Source: Streptomonospora nanhaiensis (lineage in GTDB: Bacteria > Actinomycetota > Actinomycetes > Streptosporangiales > Streptosporangiaceae). Taken from it: 64,000 nt of DNA. The notes beneath the pieces were generated by a model, which worked only from the letters and a program-made list of their open reading frames with translations, was not told where the DNA came from and did not search any database. Shown here one piece after another: positions 25,836 through 33,885 of the stretch. Positions within the stretch are counted from its first letter, which is position 1, and each line of letters starts with the position of its first letter. The position numbers were made by a program, and so were the translations under genes. The stretch lies in assembly GCF_026642255.1 (NCBI RefSeq), contig NZ_CP113264.1:310001-374000 (forward strand), written 5' to 3'.

Positions 25836-27920
25836 TCAGTCGCCGATCACCCCGAGCAGCGACAGGTCGGTGTCGTAGACGGCCAGGTCGCCGGTGTCCG
25901 CTCGCAGCCCGGCGAGCCGCGACCCGTCCGGGGACAGGACGAGCGGGAACAGCCGGGGCAGGTCCGGGCCGAGCCGGGCGCTGGCCGCGTCGCCGTAGTC
26001 CCACGCCATCGTGCTGCCCGACCCGGCGCCCGGGGCCAGCATGGCGGCGAAGACCCGGCCGCTCGCCTCGCTGTAGGCGACGTCGACCAGGAAGTGGTCC
26101 TCGTCGTCGGGCACGAACTCGCGCAGGACCCGTTCGTTCTGCGGCTCGACCAGCAGGACGCGGTCCGAGCGGATGAGCAGGACGCCCGAGCCGTCCGGGA
26201 GGATGTCGAAGGCGTCCGCGCCCACCCGCGCGCGCTCGTCGACCAGGCCCAGCCGGTCGAGCCCCCCGGCCCCCGTGCGCCACACCGCGACGCCGCCGCC
26301 CACCTCGCCGCCCGCCACGGTGGTGCCGTCGGGCGAGTACTGGATCGCGCCGAGACTCCCGGAGCCGGGCAGGGCGGCCGTCAGCTTCCAGCGCTCCGTC
26401 TCGTAGAGGTGCAGGAACCGCGCCCCGGGGTCGCTCCGCACGCCCACGGCCAGCGAGGAGCCGTCGGGGCTGAAGGCGACGGACCGGACGGCCTGCTCCG
26501 GTCCGACGTTCCACGCCCTGCCCGTGGACAGGTCGGTGACGGCGGTCCCGTGGAGGGTGCCGTAGGCGAGCAGGCAGCCGTCCGGGCTGAAAGCGGCCGG
26601 GGTGGGGGGCACCGTGGCCTCCTCGTTGTCGATCCGGGCCAGGGGCCGCGACCCCTCCCAGTCCCACAGGGTCACGCGGTCGACCTGGGAGACGGCCAGG
26701 ACGGTGCCGTCGGGGGAGAACGAGAGTTCGAGGGGCACGTCCGGGGGGAACATGACCTGCGGCGGGCCGGTGAGGGCGAGGTTCCCGGCCAGGCTTCCGG
26801 ACGCGGAGCAGTCGCGGGCGGCGCCGGTCCCCCCGGCCGCCTCCCACGCCGGGGCCGCGACGGCGAACAGGCCCGCGCCCGCGAGGAGGACCGCCACGCC
26901 CAGGAGGGCCGCGACGCGCAGCACGGCCCTGCCCCGCCGCCGGGGAGGGGTGCGTGCGGGGGGCGCCGGCCGGGCGCCCGGAGCGAGCGCGGCCCAGGGA
27001 TCGGGGGCCGGGGGGCCGCCGGCCCGGGGGCCGACCGCGGAGCGGTAGGACTCCTCGGCCGCGGCGACCGCGGCGCGGGCCCGCGGCGGCAGCCACGGGG
27101 CGGTCGGGGGCTCCTCGGGGAGCGGCCCGCCGAGGTGGTCGAGGACCTCCTGCGCGGTCGGCCGGTTCTCGGGGAGCTTGTCCAGGCACGCGGCCACGAG
27201 CGGGCGCAGGGGGCCCGGGACCCCGTCCAGGGAGGGCGGCTCGCGCAGGACCCGGTACAGCAGGGTCGAGGGATGCCCCTCCCCGAAGGGGTCGGCCCCC
27301 GTGGTCGCGAACAGCAGGGCTCCGCCGAGGGAGAACAGGTCGCCGGCGGCGGCGGCCCCGCCGCCGGAGAGGAGTTCGGGCGCCGTGTAGGCGGCGGAGC
27401 CGACGCCCTCGCCGGGGCGGGTGAGCCGGGCCTCGTCCACGGCCCTGGCGACGCCGAAGTCGATGAGCCGGGGGCCGTGCGCGTCCACCAGGACGGTCGA
27501 GGGTGTGAGGCCCCGGTGCACGGCGCCCGCGCCGTGGGCCGTGTCCAGGGCCTCGGCGATCCCCCGGGCGAGGACGGCCGCCGCCGCCGGGGGGAGGGGC
27601 CCGGTGCGTTCCACCAGCTCGCGCAGTGTGGGGCCGGGGACGTACGCGGTGGCGGTCCAGGGGACGGGGGCGGACAGGTCGTGGCCGAGGAGGGGCGGGG
27701 CGAAGCGGCCGACGGTCCGGGGGGCGAGGGCGGCCTCGCGGGCGAAGCGGGCACGGAAGTCCAGGTCGACGGCGTACGCGGCGCGGACGACCGTGACGGC
27801 GGCGGGGCGCCCGTGCGGGTCCGCGCCCAGGTACACGCGGCCCATGCCGCAGGAGCCGAGGTGGGCGATGAGGCGGAACTCCCCGAGCTGGGTGGGCTCG
27901 TCGGGGTTGAGGGGGCGCAT
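25836..27920 (-). CDS. Receptor pseudokinase with extracellular beta-propeller (paralogue 4)
   Basis: 694 aa from ATG 27920 (AGAGGA upstream). The kinase-fold domain at 13-275 is colinear with the active paralogues. The Gly loop is partly kept (GSCGMGRVY) and DFG is intact (154-156), but the beta-3 Lys is Thr43, HRD is HRG (135-137), the loop Lys is Thr139 and Asn142 is Thr. Without K43 and the catalytic Asp it should not transfer phosphate. One TM helix is followed by a propeller ectodomain with blades such as LSFSPDGTVLAVSQVDRVTL and AFSPDGCLLAYGTL. It is first in the four-gene minus-strand array and so probably sets its expression. Confidence 0.85.
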   Translation of the reverse strand: MRPLNPDEPTQLGEFRLIAHLGSCGMGRVYLGADPHGRPAAVTVVRAAYAVDLDFRARFAREAALAPRTVGRFAPPLLGHDLSAPVPWTATAYVPGPTLRELVERTGPLPPAAAAVLARGIAEALDTAHGAGAVHRGLTPSTVLVDAHGPRLIDFGVARAVDEARLTRPGEGVGSAAYTAPELLSGGGAAAAGDLFSLGGALLFATTGADPFGEGHPSTLLYRVLREPPSLDGVPGPLRPLVAACLDKLPENRPTAQEVLDHLGGPLPEEPPTAPWLPPRARAAVAAAEESYRSAVGPRAGGPPAPDPWAALAPGARPAPPARTPPRRRGRAVLRVAALLGVAVLLAGAGLFAVAAPAWEAAGGTGAARDCSASGSLAGNLALTGPPQVMFPPDVPLELSFSPDGTVLAVSQVDRVTLWDWEGSRPLARIDNEEATVPPTPAAFSPDGCLLAYGTLHGTAVTDLSTGRAWNVGPEQAVRSVAFSPDGSSLAVGVRSDPGARFLHLYETERWKLTAALPGSGSLGAIQYSPDGTTVAGGEVGGGVAVWRTGAGGLDRLGLVDERARVGADAFDILPDGSGVLLIRSDRVLLVEPQNERVLREFVPDDEDHFLVDVAYSEASGRVFAAMLAPGAGSGSTMAWDYGDAASARLGPDLPRLFPLVLSPDGSRLAGLRADTGDLAVYDTDLSLLGVIGD

Positions 27921-28253
27921 GGGTCCTCTGGGGGGCCAGGGGCGGAGGACGCCTCGGGGCCCGCCAGGACGGCCCGGTGCGTCTGCCGGAGGTTTCTCAG
28001 GAGTCACCGTAACCCGAGAAGATCGCTGATAGAGCACGCTTCCGACCGGTTCACGGAGGGTGTGTGCCCTTATGTCACCCTTTGGTGGTTCGGATCCGAA
28101 GATCTGTTGTGCCCGACTTCGCCGCGAAACCCGGTGAACGCGCGCGCCCGCCCCCGACGCCCGGAAAAGGGACCGCCCGGGACCCCGCCGCAGACGGGCC
28201 CCAAAGGGCGGCCCCGGGGAGCCGCGTGCGCCGCGCGGCCCCCGGCACACGCC
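27921..28253. other. Region upstream of the propeller kinase array
   Basis: 333 nt without a gene, between the aldo/keto reductase (stop 28254) and the first paralogue (start 27920). It is somewhat less GC-rich than the genes and probably holds the array promoter. A minus-strand GTGAAC...CTATCA pair with 16-nt spacing near 28030-28060 is a weak candidate. A perfect 12-bp palindrome, TTCGGATCCGAA, lies at 28089-28100. Confidence 0.4.
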
Positions 28254-29303
28254 CTACGGGCGGGAGGCGGTGGCCCCGGACCAGATGTTGACGTCGGAGT
28301 CCACGGCCCACTCGTCGATGCGCCGCAGCTCCTCGTCGCTGAACCCGGGGGAGTCCAGCGCGGCGAGGTTCTGTTCGAGCTGCTCCACGCTCGACGCCCC
28401 GATGAGCGCGGTCGTCACCGTGCGCGGCCCCTGGTCCCGCAGCACCCAGGAGATCGCCATCTGGGCGAGCGTCTGGCCGCGCTCCGAGGCGATGGCGTCC
28501 AGGGCGCGCGCCCGCTCCAGGACCTCCTCGGACAGCATGTTGTCGCGCCAGCTCGGGCGGCCCACGCCCGCGCGGGAGTCCGGTGGCACCTCGCCGCCGA
28601 GGTAGCGCGGGGTCAGCACGCCCTGGGCCAGCGGCGAGAACGCCACCACGCCCATGCCCTCGTCGGCCGCCGCCTCCAGCAGGCCGCCCTCCACCCACCG
28701 GTTGAGCATCGAGTACGACGGCTGGTGCACGGTCAGCGGGGTGCCCAGCTCCCGCATGATGCGGGCGGCCTCCCTGGTCGCGGCGGGGCCGTACGACGAG
28801 ATGCCGGCGTACAGCGCCCGGCCGGACACCACGGCGTGGTGGAGGGCACCCATGGTCTCCTCCAGCGGCGTGTCCGGGTCGGGCCGGTGGCTGTAGAAGA
28901 CGTCCACGTGGTCGAGGCCCATCCTGGCCAGGGACCGGTCCAGCGACGAGAGCAGGTACTTGCGCGACCCGCCCCGCTGGTGGGGGCCGGGGCCCATGAC
29001 CCACCCGGCCTTCGTGGTGATGACCAGTTCGTCCCGGTAGGGGGCGAAGTCCTCGGCCAGGGCGCGGCCGAGGTTCTCCTCGGCGGCCCCGGGCGGCGGT
29101 CCGTAGTTGTTCGCGAGGTCGAAGTGGAACACGCCGAGATCGAACGCCCTGCGCAGGATGCGGCGCTGGTTCTCCTGGTCGCGGTCCGCGCCGAAGTTCT
29201 GCCACAGGCCCAGCGACAGGCGGGGCAGGTGCAGCCCGCTGTCACCGCTCCTGCGGTACTCCGTCGTCTCGTACCGATCCTCGCTCGCCACGTAGGTGCC
29301 CAC
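28254..29303 (-). CDS. Aldo/keto reductase, YghZ/Kv-beta-like (glyceraldehyde 3-phosphate reductase type)
   Basis: 349 aa from GTG 29303 (GAAGG upstream). A TIM-barrel AKR with the catalytic tetrad visible: Asp/Tyr in FDLANNYGPPPG, Lys in VITTKAG and His in VFYSHRPDPDTP. The C-terminal NADP-binding region IGASSVEQLEQNL is also present. The NNYGPPxGxAExN signature is characteristic of the subgroup with E. coli YghZ and potassium-channel beta subunits, which reduce methylglyoxal and L-glyceraldehyde 3-phosphate with NADPH. Cytoplasmic and probably monocistronic. Physiological substrate not certain. Confidence 0.9.
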   Translation of the reverse strand: MGTYVASEDRYETTEYRRSGDSGLHLPRLSLGLWQNFGADRDQENQRRILRRAFDLGVFHFDLANNYGPPPGAAEENLGRALAEDFAPYRDELVITTKAGWVMGPGPHQRGGSRKYLLSSLDRSLARMGLDHVDVFYSHRPDPDTPLEETMGALHHAVVSGRALYAGISSYGPAATREAARIMRELGTPLTVHQPSYSMLNRWVEGGLLEAAADEGMGVVAFSPLAQGVLTPRYLGGEVPPDSRAGVGRPSWRDNMLSEEVLERARALDAIASERGQTLAQMAISWVLRDQGPRTVTTALIGASSVEQLEQNLAALDSPGFSDEELRRIDEWAVDSDVNIWSGATASRP

Positions 29304-29386
29304 GGACCGCCTTCCCCTCGTCGGATGACCGACCGGCAGACTAACCCGCCCGGCGGTCCGCCCGAGGGGGCGGGGGGCCGACACGC

Positions 29387-29710
29387 CTAGGCGTCGACGG
29401 TGAGCTCGCCCATGCGGTCCCAGCCCTCGCCCTCCACGGAGCGGCTGACGATGAGCGGGGTCTCGGCGAGCAGCGGCTTCATGCGGGCCAGGCCCTCGCG
29501 GAAGTGGTCGCTGTTGACGTGGGCCTCGCCCGTGCCGTCCCGGAACGCCTCGACCAGGACGAACTCGTCGTCGCGCTCGACGCTGCGGGACCACTCGAAC
29601 CACAGGTTCCCGGGCTCGGCCCGGGTGGCGGCGGTGAAGTCGGCGACCTCGTCGAGGAAGCGGTCGACGGCCTCCGGCCTGACCCTGTACTTGACGACGA
29701 TCAGGATCAT
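29387..29710 (-). CDS. Antibiotic-biosynthesis-monooxygenase (ABM) domain protein
   Basis: 107 aa from ATG 29710. One ferredoxin-like ABM domain: MILIVVKYRVRPEAVDRFLD, then GNLWFEWSRSVERDDEFVLVEAF and a C-terminal HVNSDHFREGL, the pattern of YgiN/LsrG-like quinol monooxygenases or related small dimeric enzymes. Such proteins act without cofactors on quinols or as isomerases. It lies 83 nt upstream of the aldo/keto reductase on the same strand and may be co-transcribed, which would fit detoxification of reactive carbonyls or quinones. Confidence 0.85.
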   Translation of the reverse strand: MILIVVKYRVRPEAVDRFLDEVADFTAATRAEPGNLWFEWSRSVERDDEFVLVEAFRDGTGEAHVNSDHFREGLARMKPLLAETPLIVSRSVEGEGWDRMGELTVDA

Positions 29711-29747
29711 GGTTCCCGGTCTCCTCACTGTGCTCGGTTCACTGCGC

Positions 29748-29770
29748 GGGGGGACACGTCGTGTCCCCCC
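29748..29770 (-). terminator. Perfect 10-bp hairpin upstream of the ABM gene
   Basis: GGGGGGACAC-GTC-GTGTCCCCCC, lying past the stop of the hypothetical gene at 29857 and before the ABM gene start. It probably terminates the former. Confidence 0.5.
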
Positions 29771-29856
29771 GTCCCAGTCTTCCAGAGCACCGCGGGTGCG
29801 GAGCGCACGGCTGACCGGGGCCGGGCGGCGGTGGAGCGGGGAGAGGAGGCGCGGTG

Positions 29857-30237
29857 TCAGGCGGCGACCGGCTGGCGTGCGGCGCCGAAACCGTGGCTGT
29901 AGACGGGCTCGGGGCCCCGGGCGAAGGGGTTGAGGAGCTCGGCGGCGCCGACCGGGTCGCTCGCGGGATGGGAGACCGTGCCCCCGTGGAACAGGTCGTT
30001 CCAGAAGAAGCGCCCGTCGCGACACCAGACGTTGACGTCGCGCTGGACCGACATGACGGCCATGTCGGTGGTGCCCGACCAGTAGAACTGGCGCTGGGTG
30101 GCTGAGACGAGTTCGCCCAGGAGCGCCGTGATCGCGCGCTCGGCGCAGAAGGCGTGGCGGGGCTTGTGCTTGATTCGTCTGGCGAGAGCCGACTTCGCCC
30201 GGGAGGCCCGGGGGTTGTTCAGGCGCCAGTGACTCAA
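29857..30237 (-). CDS. Hypothetical protein
   Basis: About 126 aa if translation starts at TTG 30237, which has GGAG 6-7 nt upstream; the frame stays open to 30354, so the start is uncertain. The N-terminal third is basic (RASRAKSALARRIKHKPRHAF). The middle has a Trp/Phe-rich segment (FYWSGTTDMAVMSVQRDVNVW, then GRFFWNDLFHGG). No family recognised, no signal peptide or TM helix. The coding signal is supported by the well-structured, non-repetitive amino-acid composition and the downstream terminator. Confidence 0.5.
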   Translation of the reverse strand: MSHWRLNNPRASRAKSALARRIKHKPRHAFCAERAITALLGELVSATQRQFYWSGTTDMAVMSVQRDVNVWCRDGRFFWNDLFHGGTVSHPASDPVGAAELLNPFARGPEPVYSHGFGAARQPVAA

Positions 30238-30450
30238 GGTCGTCTCCAGTGGGTCTCGGTTGCCGCGGTGCTGACCGTGTGCTCGGTGCGGCCACAGTCG
30301 CCGCGGTTCGAGGGTTTCCGCCCGTCCTGGGACCTTGGCGGGTTCCCTCCACAAAGTTGGTGAGGTGTGAACGGTGTCGTTACCTCGTAGTTATTCTTTG
30401 CGCTCCGGATGCTAGCAGCAACTCACCCCTTGCAGTCGAGGCTTCTGCGA

Positions 30451-30464
30451 GTGACCAATGTCAC
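30451..30464. promoter_or_regulatory. Inverted repeat GTGAC-N4-GTCAC
   Basis: GTGAC-CAAT-GTCAC in the AT-richer region between the divergent hypothetical and MFS genes. The size and symmetry suit a dimeric repressor site; the regulator is unknown. Confidence 0.4.
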
Positions 30465-30658
30465 AATTAACGAAACCGTATCGACTGGGCAAAACCGAGA
30501 ACCTGCTGGTCAGAGGGGTTTTCCCGTACCTGTGTTCGATTGGCGCGGGTCGAATAAGGGCCTCTGAGTCCCGTCCTGGCTGTCGTGAGTCTCACCCGTT
30601 TTGGCAACTCCTGGCGTGCTTCTGGTGACTCGTGGTGACTTCTTGCTGGTTACGCGTT

Positions 30659-30673
30659 CTTGACTCTGTCAAG
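30659..30673. promoter_or_regulatory. Inverted repeat CTTGAC-N3-GTCAAG
   Basis: A perfect 6-bp inverted repeat about 140 nt upstream of the MFS start. Each arm contains TTGAC, so it could also include a -35 element; it may be an operator for the transporter. Confidence 0.4.
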
Positions 30674-30812
30674 CGCGGGTCTTGCCGATGCCGGGTCCGG
30701 CGGCGCACACGGGCGTCGGCCGGTTTTGCGCACCCTGTCACCCCGGTGTAAGGGATGGTCCGGTCTCTGGAGGACACTGGAGAGGTCGTACAAAACGGAG
30801 AGAAGTCGTCCA

Positions 30813-32099
30813 GTGACACAGACCCAGACATCCGGTGACCGGACTACCCCGGACGGGAGCACCGTGCCCGCCGAACCCGCGGGCGGCGCCCGCGCGTGGA
30901 TCGTGTGGGCGGTCGCCGTCGCCGGGTACTTCCTGGCGATGCTGCACCGCAACGGCCTCGGTGTCGCGGCCCTGGAGGCCCAGGCCCGGTTCGACGTCGG
31001 CCCGGCGCTGCTGTCCCTGCTGCCGATGCTCCAACTCCTGGTGTACGTCCTCCTCCAGGTTCCGGCGGGCCTCCTCGCCGACCGGCTCGGCCCCCGCTAC
31101 ACGCTCGCCATGGGCATGGTGGCGATGGTGGTCGGTTCCTGCCTGTTCGCGCTCGCGCCCGGGATCGAGACCGCGGTCGCCGGACGGTTCCTCATCGGCC
31201 TCGGCGACGCCCTCGTCTTCCTCAACGTCATCCGGCTGGCCGCCCTGTGGTTCCCGCGTGCGCGCTACGCCCTCGTCAGCGGCCTCACCGGCGTGGTCGG
31301 CGGCATCGGCCAGGTGGCGAGCGCGGCGCCCCTCGCGTGGGCCCTCGGGCAGGTCGGCTGGGTGGCCGCCTTCCTCTCCACCACGGCCCTGACCGCGCTG
31401 ATGGCGCTCCTCGTGCTGCTGGTCGTGCGCGACCGCCCCGCCGACGCGGCCGGGCGGTCCACCGTGGCCGACCCGATCTCCGTGTGGGAGGCGCTCAAGG
31501 AGGCCCTTCGCGCGCGCGGCCCGCTCATCGGCATGGCGCACCACGCGGCCGTGATGGCGCCCTTCACGATGATGATGGTGCTGTGGGGCTACCCGTATCT
31601 CGTGAACGGGCTGGGTCTGGCCGAGGGCACCGCGGCGCTGACCCTGACCGGTCTGGCGGCGGGAGGCCTGTGGGTGGCCCCGTTCGTCGGCCTCCTGGTC
31701 GGCCGGCACCCCCGGGCGCGCCGGTGGCTGGCCCTGACCCTGGGGGCGGTGCTGAGCGCGGGCTGGGTGCTGCTGGTCGTGTGGCCCGGGGGAGCGCCCG
31801 TCGCGGCCGGGCTGACAGTGATGGCGGTGAGCGCGGTGGGCCAGACCCTCGCGCCGACGATCTCCTTCGACTTCGCCCGCGACGGCATTCCCGCCAGCCG
31901 CACCGGTGTCGCCTCCGGCCTGGTCAACATGAGCGGCTTCACGACCGCGGTGCTGTGCACGGTCGCCGCCGGTGCGATCCTCCAGGCGCTTCCGGACGAG
32001 CCGGAGTCCTACCAGATCGCGTTCGTGCCGATGTGCGTGACGACGGTCGCCGCGACCGCGGTGCTGTACTTCTTCGTGCTGTCCCGCCCCCGGGCGTAG
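30813..32099 (+). CDS. Major facilitator superfamily transporter
   Basis: 428 aa from GTG 30813, with GGAGAG about 9 nt upstream. Twelve predicted TM helices, with the MFS signature loop between TM2 and TM3 (GLLADRLGPRYTLAMG) and a TM5 antiporter-like segment (LVSGLTGVVGGIGQVASAAPL). The fold is that of nitrate/nitrite- or oxalate:formate-type and drug-efflux MFS proteins; the substrate is not evident. A long, less GC-rich upstream region with inverted repeats suggests regulated expression. It converges on the sigma factor gene and shares a strong terminator with it. Confidence 0.85.
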   Translation: MTQTQTSGDRTTPDGSTVPAEPAGGARAWIVWAVAVAGYFLAMLHRNGLGVAALEAQARFDVGPALLSLLPMLQLLVYVLLQVPAGLLADRLGPRYTLAMGMVAMVVGSCLFALAPGIETAVAGRFLIGLGDALVFLNVIRLAALWFPRARYALVSGLTGVVGGIGQVASAAPLAWALGQVGWVAAFLSTTALTALMALLVLLVVRDRPADAAGRSTVADPISVWEALKEALRARGPLIGMAHHAAVMAPFTMMMVLWGYPYLVNGLGLAEGTAALTLTGLAAGGLWVAPFVGLLVGRHPRARRWLALTLGAVLSAGWVLLVVWPGGAPVAAGLTVMAVSAVGQTLAPTISFDFARDGIPASRTGVASGLVNMSGFTTAVLCTVAAGAILQALPDEPESYQIAFVPMCVTTVAATAVLYFFVLSRPRA

Positions 32100-32159
32100 G
32101 CCCCGCGGGGCTCTCCGGGAGGACGGGGCCGAAGGCCCGCGGCTCCCCTTCCCCCCTTG

Positions 32160-32193
32160 CTCCTCCTCGCGCGCGCGTGCGCGCGAGGAGGAG
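32160..32193. terminator. Perfect 15-bp hairpin between convergent MFS and sigma genes
   Basis: CTCCTCCTCGCGCGC and GCGCGCGAGGAGGAG pair exactly around a 4-nt loop (GCGT). It serves as bidirectional terminator for the MFS transporter (+) and sigma factor (-) genes. Confidence 0.7.
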
Positions 32194-32347
32194 ACGCCTG
32201 GGGAGACTGTGCCCATGGCGGCCCTCCGGACCCGCGTGTGCACGGGAGGGACCGCCCCGAGCGGGGGCGGCCCCTCGGGCCCCGAACCGCGGGCAGGGGC
32301 CGGGCACGGCCCCCGCGCGCCCCCGGTACCTGCCCGCGGTACGGACC

Positions 32348-33211
32348 TCAGGCGCGGGCCTGCGACGTCGTCTCGCCCATCTCGGCTCGGAGCCGGTCCA
32401 GCACCCCGGACAGGAGCCGGGAGACGTGCATCTGGGAGCAGCCCATCCGGTCGGCGATCTCGGTCTGGGTGTGGTCGCAGAAGAAGCGCAGGCCCAGGAG
32501 CCGGCGGTCGCGCTCGGGAAGGCGGGCGAGGGCCGGCTTGAGGCTCTCGCGCTGGTCCACCAGTTCCAGGCCGTGGTCCTCGCTGCCCAGGTGGTCCTCC
32601 AGGCGCATGGGCTCCTCCTCGCCGCCGGAGGTGTCCGGGGCCTCCAGGGACAGGCACTGGTAGGCGTTGGACGCCTGGACGAGCTGCTGCACCTCCTCCT
32701 CCGACATGTCCATCCTCTCGGCCAGCTCCGCGGTCGTGGGCGTGCGCGCGTGCTCCTGCTGGAAGTCGGAGGACACTCTGCGCAGCTTGCTGCGCTCCTC
32801 CTGCTGGGTCCGGGTGACGCGCATCGCCCAGGTGTGGTCGCGGAAGTGGCGCTTGACCTCTCCGGTGACCGTGGGGACCAGGTAGGCGACGAACGGCTTG
32901 CCGTAGGAGGGGTCGTAGCCGCGCATCGCCTTGGTGAAGCCGACCATGGCGGCCTGGTACAGGTCCTCCAGCGGTTCGCCGCGGCCCTGGTAGCGGCGTG
33001 CGATCTTCTTGGCCAGGGGCTGGTGGAGCAGTACGACGCGCTCTCGGAGCCGGTCCGCACGGGGGTCGCCCTCGCCCAGGCGCCTCGCCGCGGCCAGCAG
33101 CTCCTCGGCGGAGGCGTTCTCGCCGGGGGTGCGTGTGCGGGGGCGGGAGAGCGGGCGGGTCCGCTTGCGGGCGGTCCGGGGCGTCTTCGGGGTGGTGGCG
33201 GTGTTCGGCAA
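32348..33211 (-). CDS. SigB/SigF-type alternative RNA polymerase sigma factor (group 3)
   Basis: 287 aa from TTG 33211, with GGGAG 5 nt upstream; an ATG at 33400 keeps the frame open, but that stretch is AT-richer and looks like promoter DNA. Sigma-70 regions are clear: region 2 (EDLYQAAMVGFTKAMRGYDP, FVAYLVPTVTGEVKRHFRDH), region 3 (RTPTTAELAERMDMSEEEV) and region 4 helix-turn-helix (QTEIADRMGCSQMHVSRLL). This matches the stress/sporulation SigB-F-G family of actinomycetes. The N-terminal 45 residues are Pro/Thr/Arg-rich and unusual. No anti-sigma or anti-anti-sigma gene is adjacent, so control must come from elsewhere. Confidence 0.88.
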   Translation of the reverse strand: MPNTATTPKTPRTARKRTRPLSRPRTRTPGENASAEELLAAARRLGEGDPRADRLRERVVLLHQPLAKKIARRYQGRGEPLEDLYQAAMVGFTKAMRGYDPSYGKPFVAYLVPTVTGEVKRHFRDHTWAMRVTRTQQEERSKLRRVSSDFQQEHARTPTTAELAERMDMSEEEVQQLVQASNAYQCLSLEAPDTSGGEEEPMRLEDHLGSEDHGLELVDQRESLKPALARLPERDRRLLGLRFFCDHTQTEIADRMGCSQMHVSRLLSGVLDRLRAEMGETTSQARA

Positions 33212-33885
33212 GGGAGCTCCCGGTGGTCTGGTGGGTCCGGACAGAGCGCCGGTGGCGTCGACGGGGAATTCCGTTCGGGTGGGTGGGTGGGAGGGTTGGA
33301 GGAAAAACTTCGTGGACCTTCTTCCTTCCCTCAGTGCAGCGCTTAAAAGTGCGGACCGAAACTTTTTTGTCCTTCCCCTGGTAGGAGTCGGTGAAGTCAC
33401 GCTCCGTGTTTCGCCCTGGCGTTCGGAGAGGCACCTTTCGTGGCGTGAAACACACTGCTGCCCTGCTTCGGGGCGGTGGCGCTAGGCGCTTCCCGCCAGG
33501 TGAAAGTATTTTGATTTTCGAGGGAAGTGATTTTTTATGCCGTTTTGACAATGGCCCGGGTAGGGGTGTGGGGGTTGTCGTCCGCGTCTGCTTCCAGGTT
33601 TACATCGCTTTTATCGGCGCTGTCGGAACGGAGTACCCGTGCCACGGAAGGCCTTTTCCCGTTCCGGTCCGAGGGGGTGCCCCGAGGCGTCCCGGCGGCT
33701 GCCCTTCCCGGAAAAGGGCCGGGACGAAGGGGTGCGGGCGGGGGCCGGACACCGCCCCCGGCCCGGTCGGGCGACGCCGGTGTTCCGGCCCCCCGGGGCC
33801 CTTCGGGGTGCCGTGTCCGGGCGCCGCGCGCGGCGCCCTCCCCGGCACGTGCCGGGGAGGGCGCCGAGAACCCGGGCCCGGCCGT
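33212..33885. other. Long leader/intergenic region upstream of the sigma factor
   Basis: 674 nt without a convincing gene. The part from about 33300 to 33620 is strikingly AT-rich for this genome (runs such as AAAGTATTTTGATTTTCG and ATTTTTTATGC) and probably contains the sigma gene promoter(s). The remainder toward the SDR gene is GC-rich and ends in the hairpin at 33832-33865. Confidence 0.5.
33832..33865 (-). terminator. 34-nt perfect palindrome, terminator of the SDR gene
   Basis: GGCGCCCTCCCCGGCA-CG-TGCCGGGGAGGGCGCC, 16-bp arms, 20 nt beyond the SDR stop codon. One of the strongest hairpins in the window. Confidence 0.7.

Larger units (their letters stand above)
30238..30812. other. AT-richer intergenic region before the MFS gene, with two inverted repeats
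   Basis: 575 nt between the divergent hypothetical gene and the MFS transporter. From about 30370 to 30660 the base composition is clearly lower in GC than the surrounding genes. It contains the inverted repeats at 30451-30464 and 30659-30673. I see no convincing protein. It most likely carries the regulatory region of both genes. Confidence 0.5.

Noticed and set aside
33542..33563. SigB-like promoter GTTT...GGGTA on the plus strand
   Set aside because: The spacer is 12 nt, shorter than the 14-16 nt expected, and it faces away from the sigma gene.
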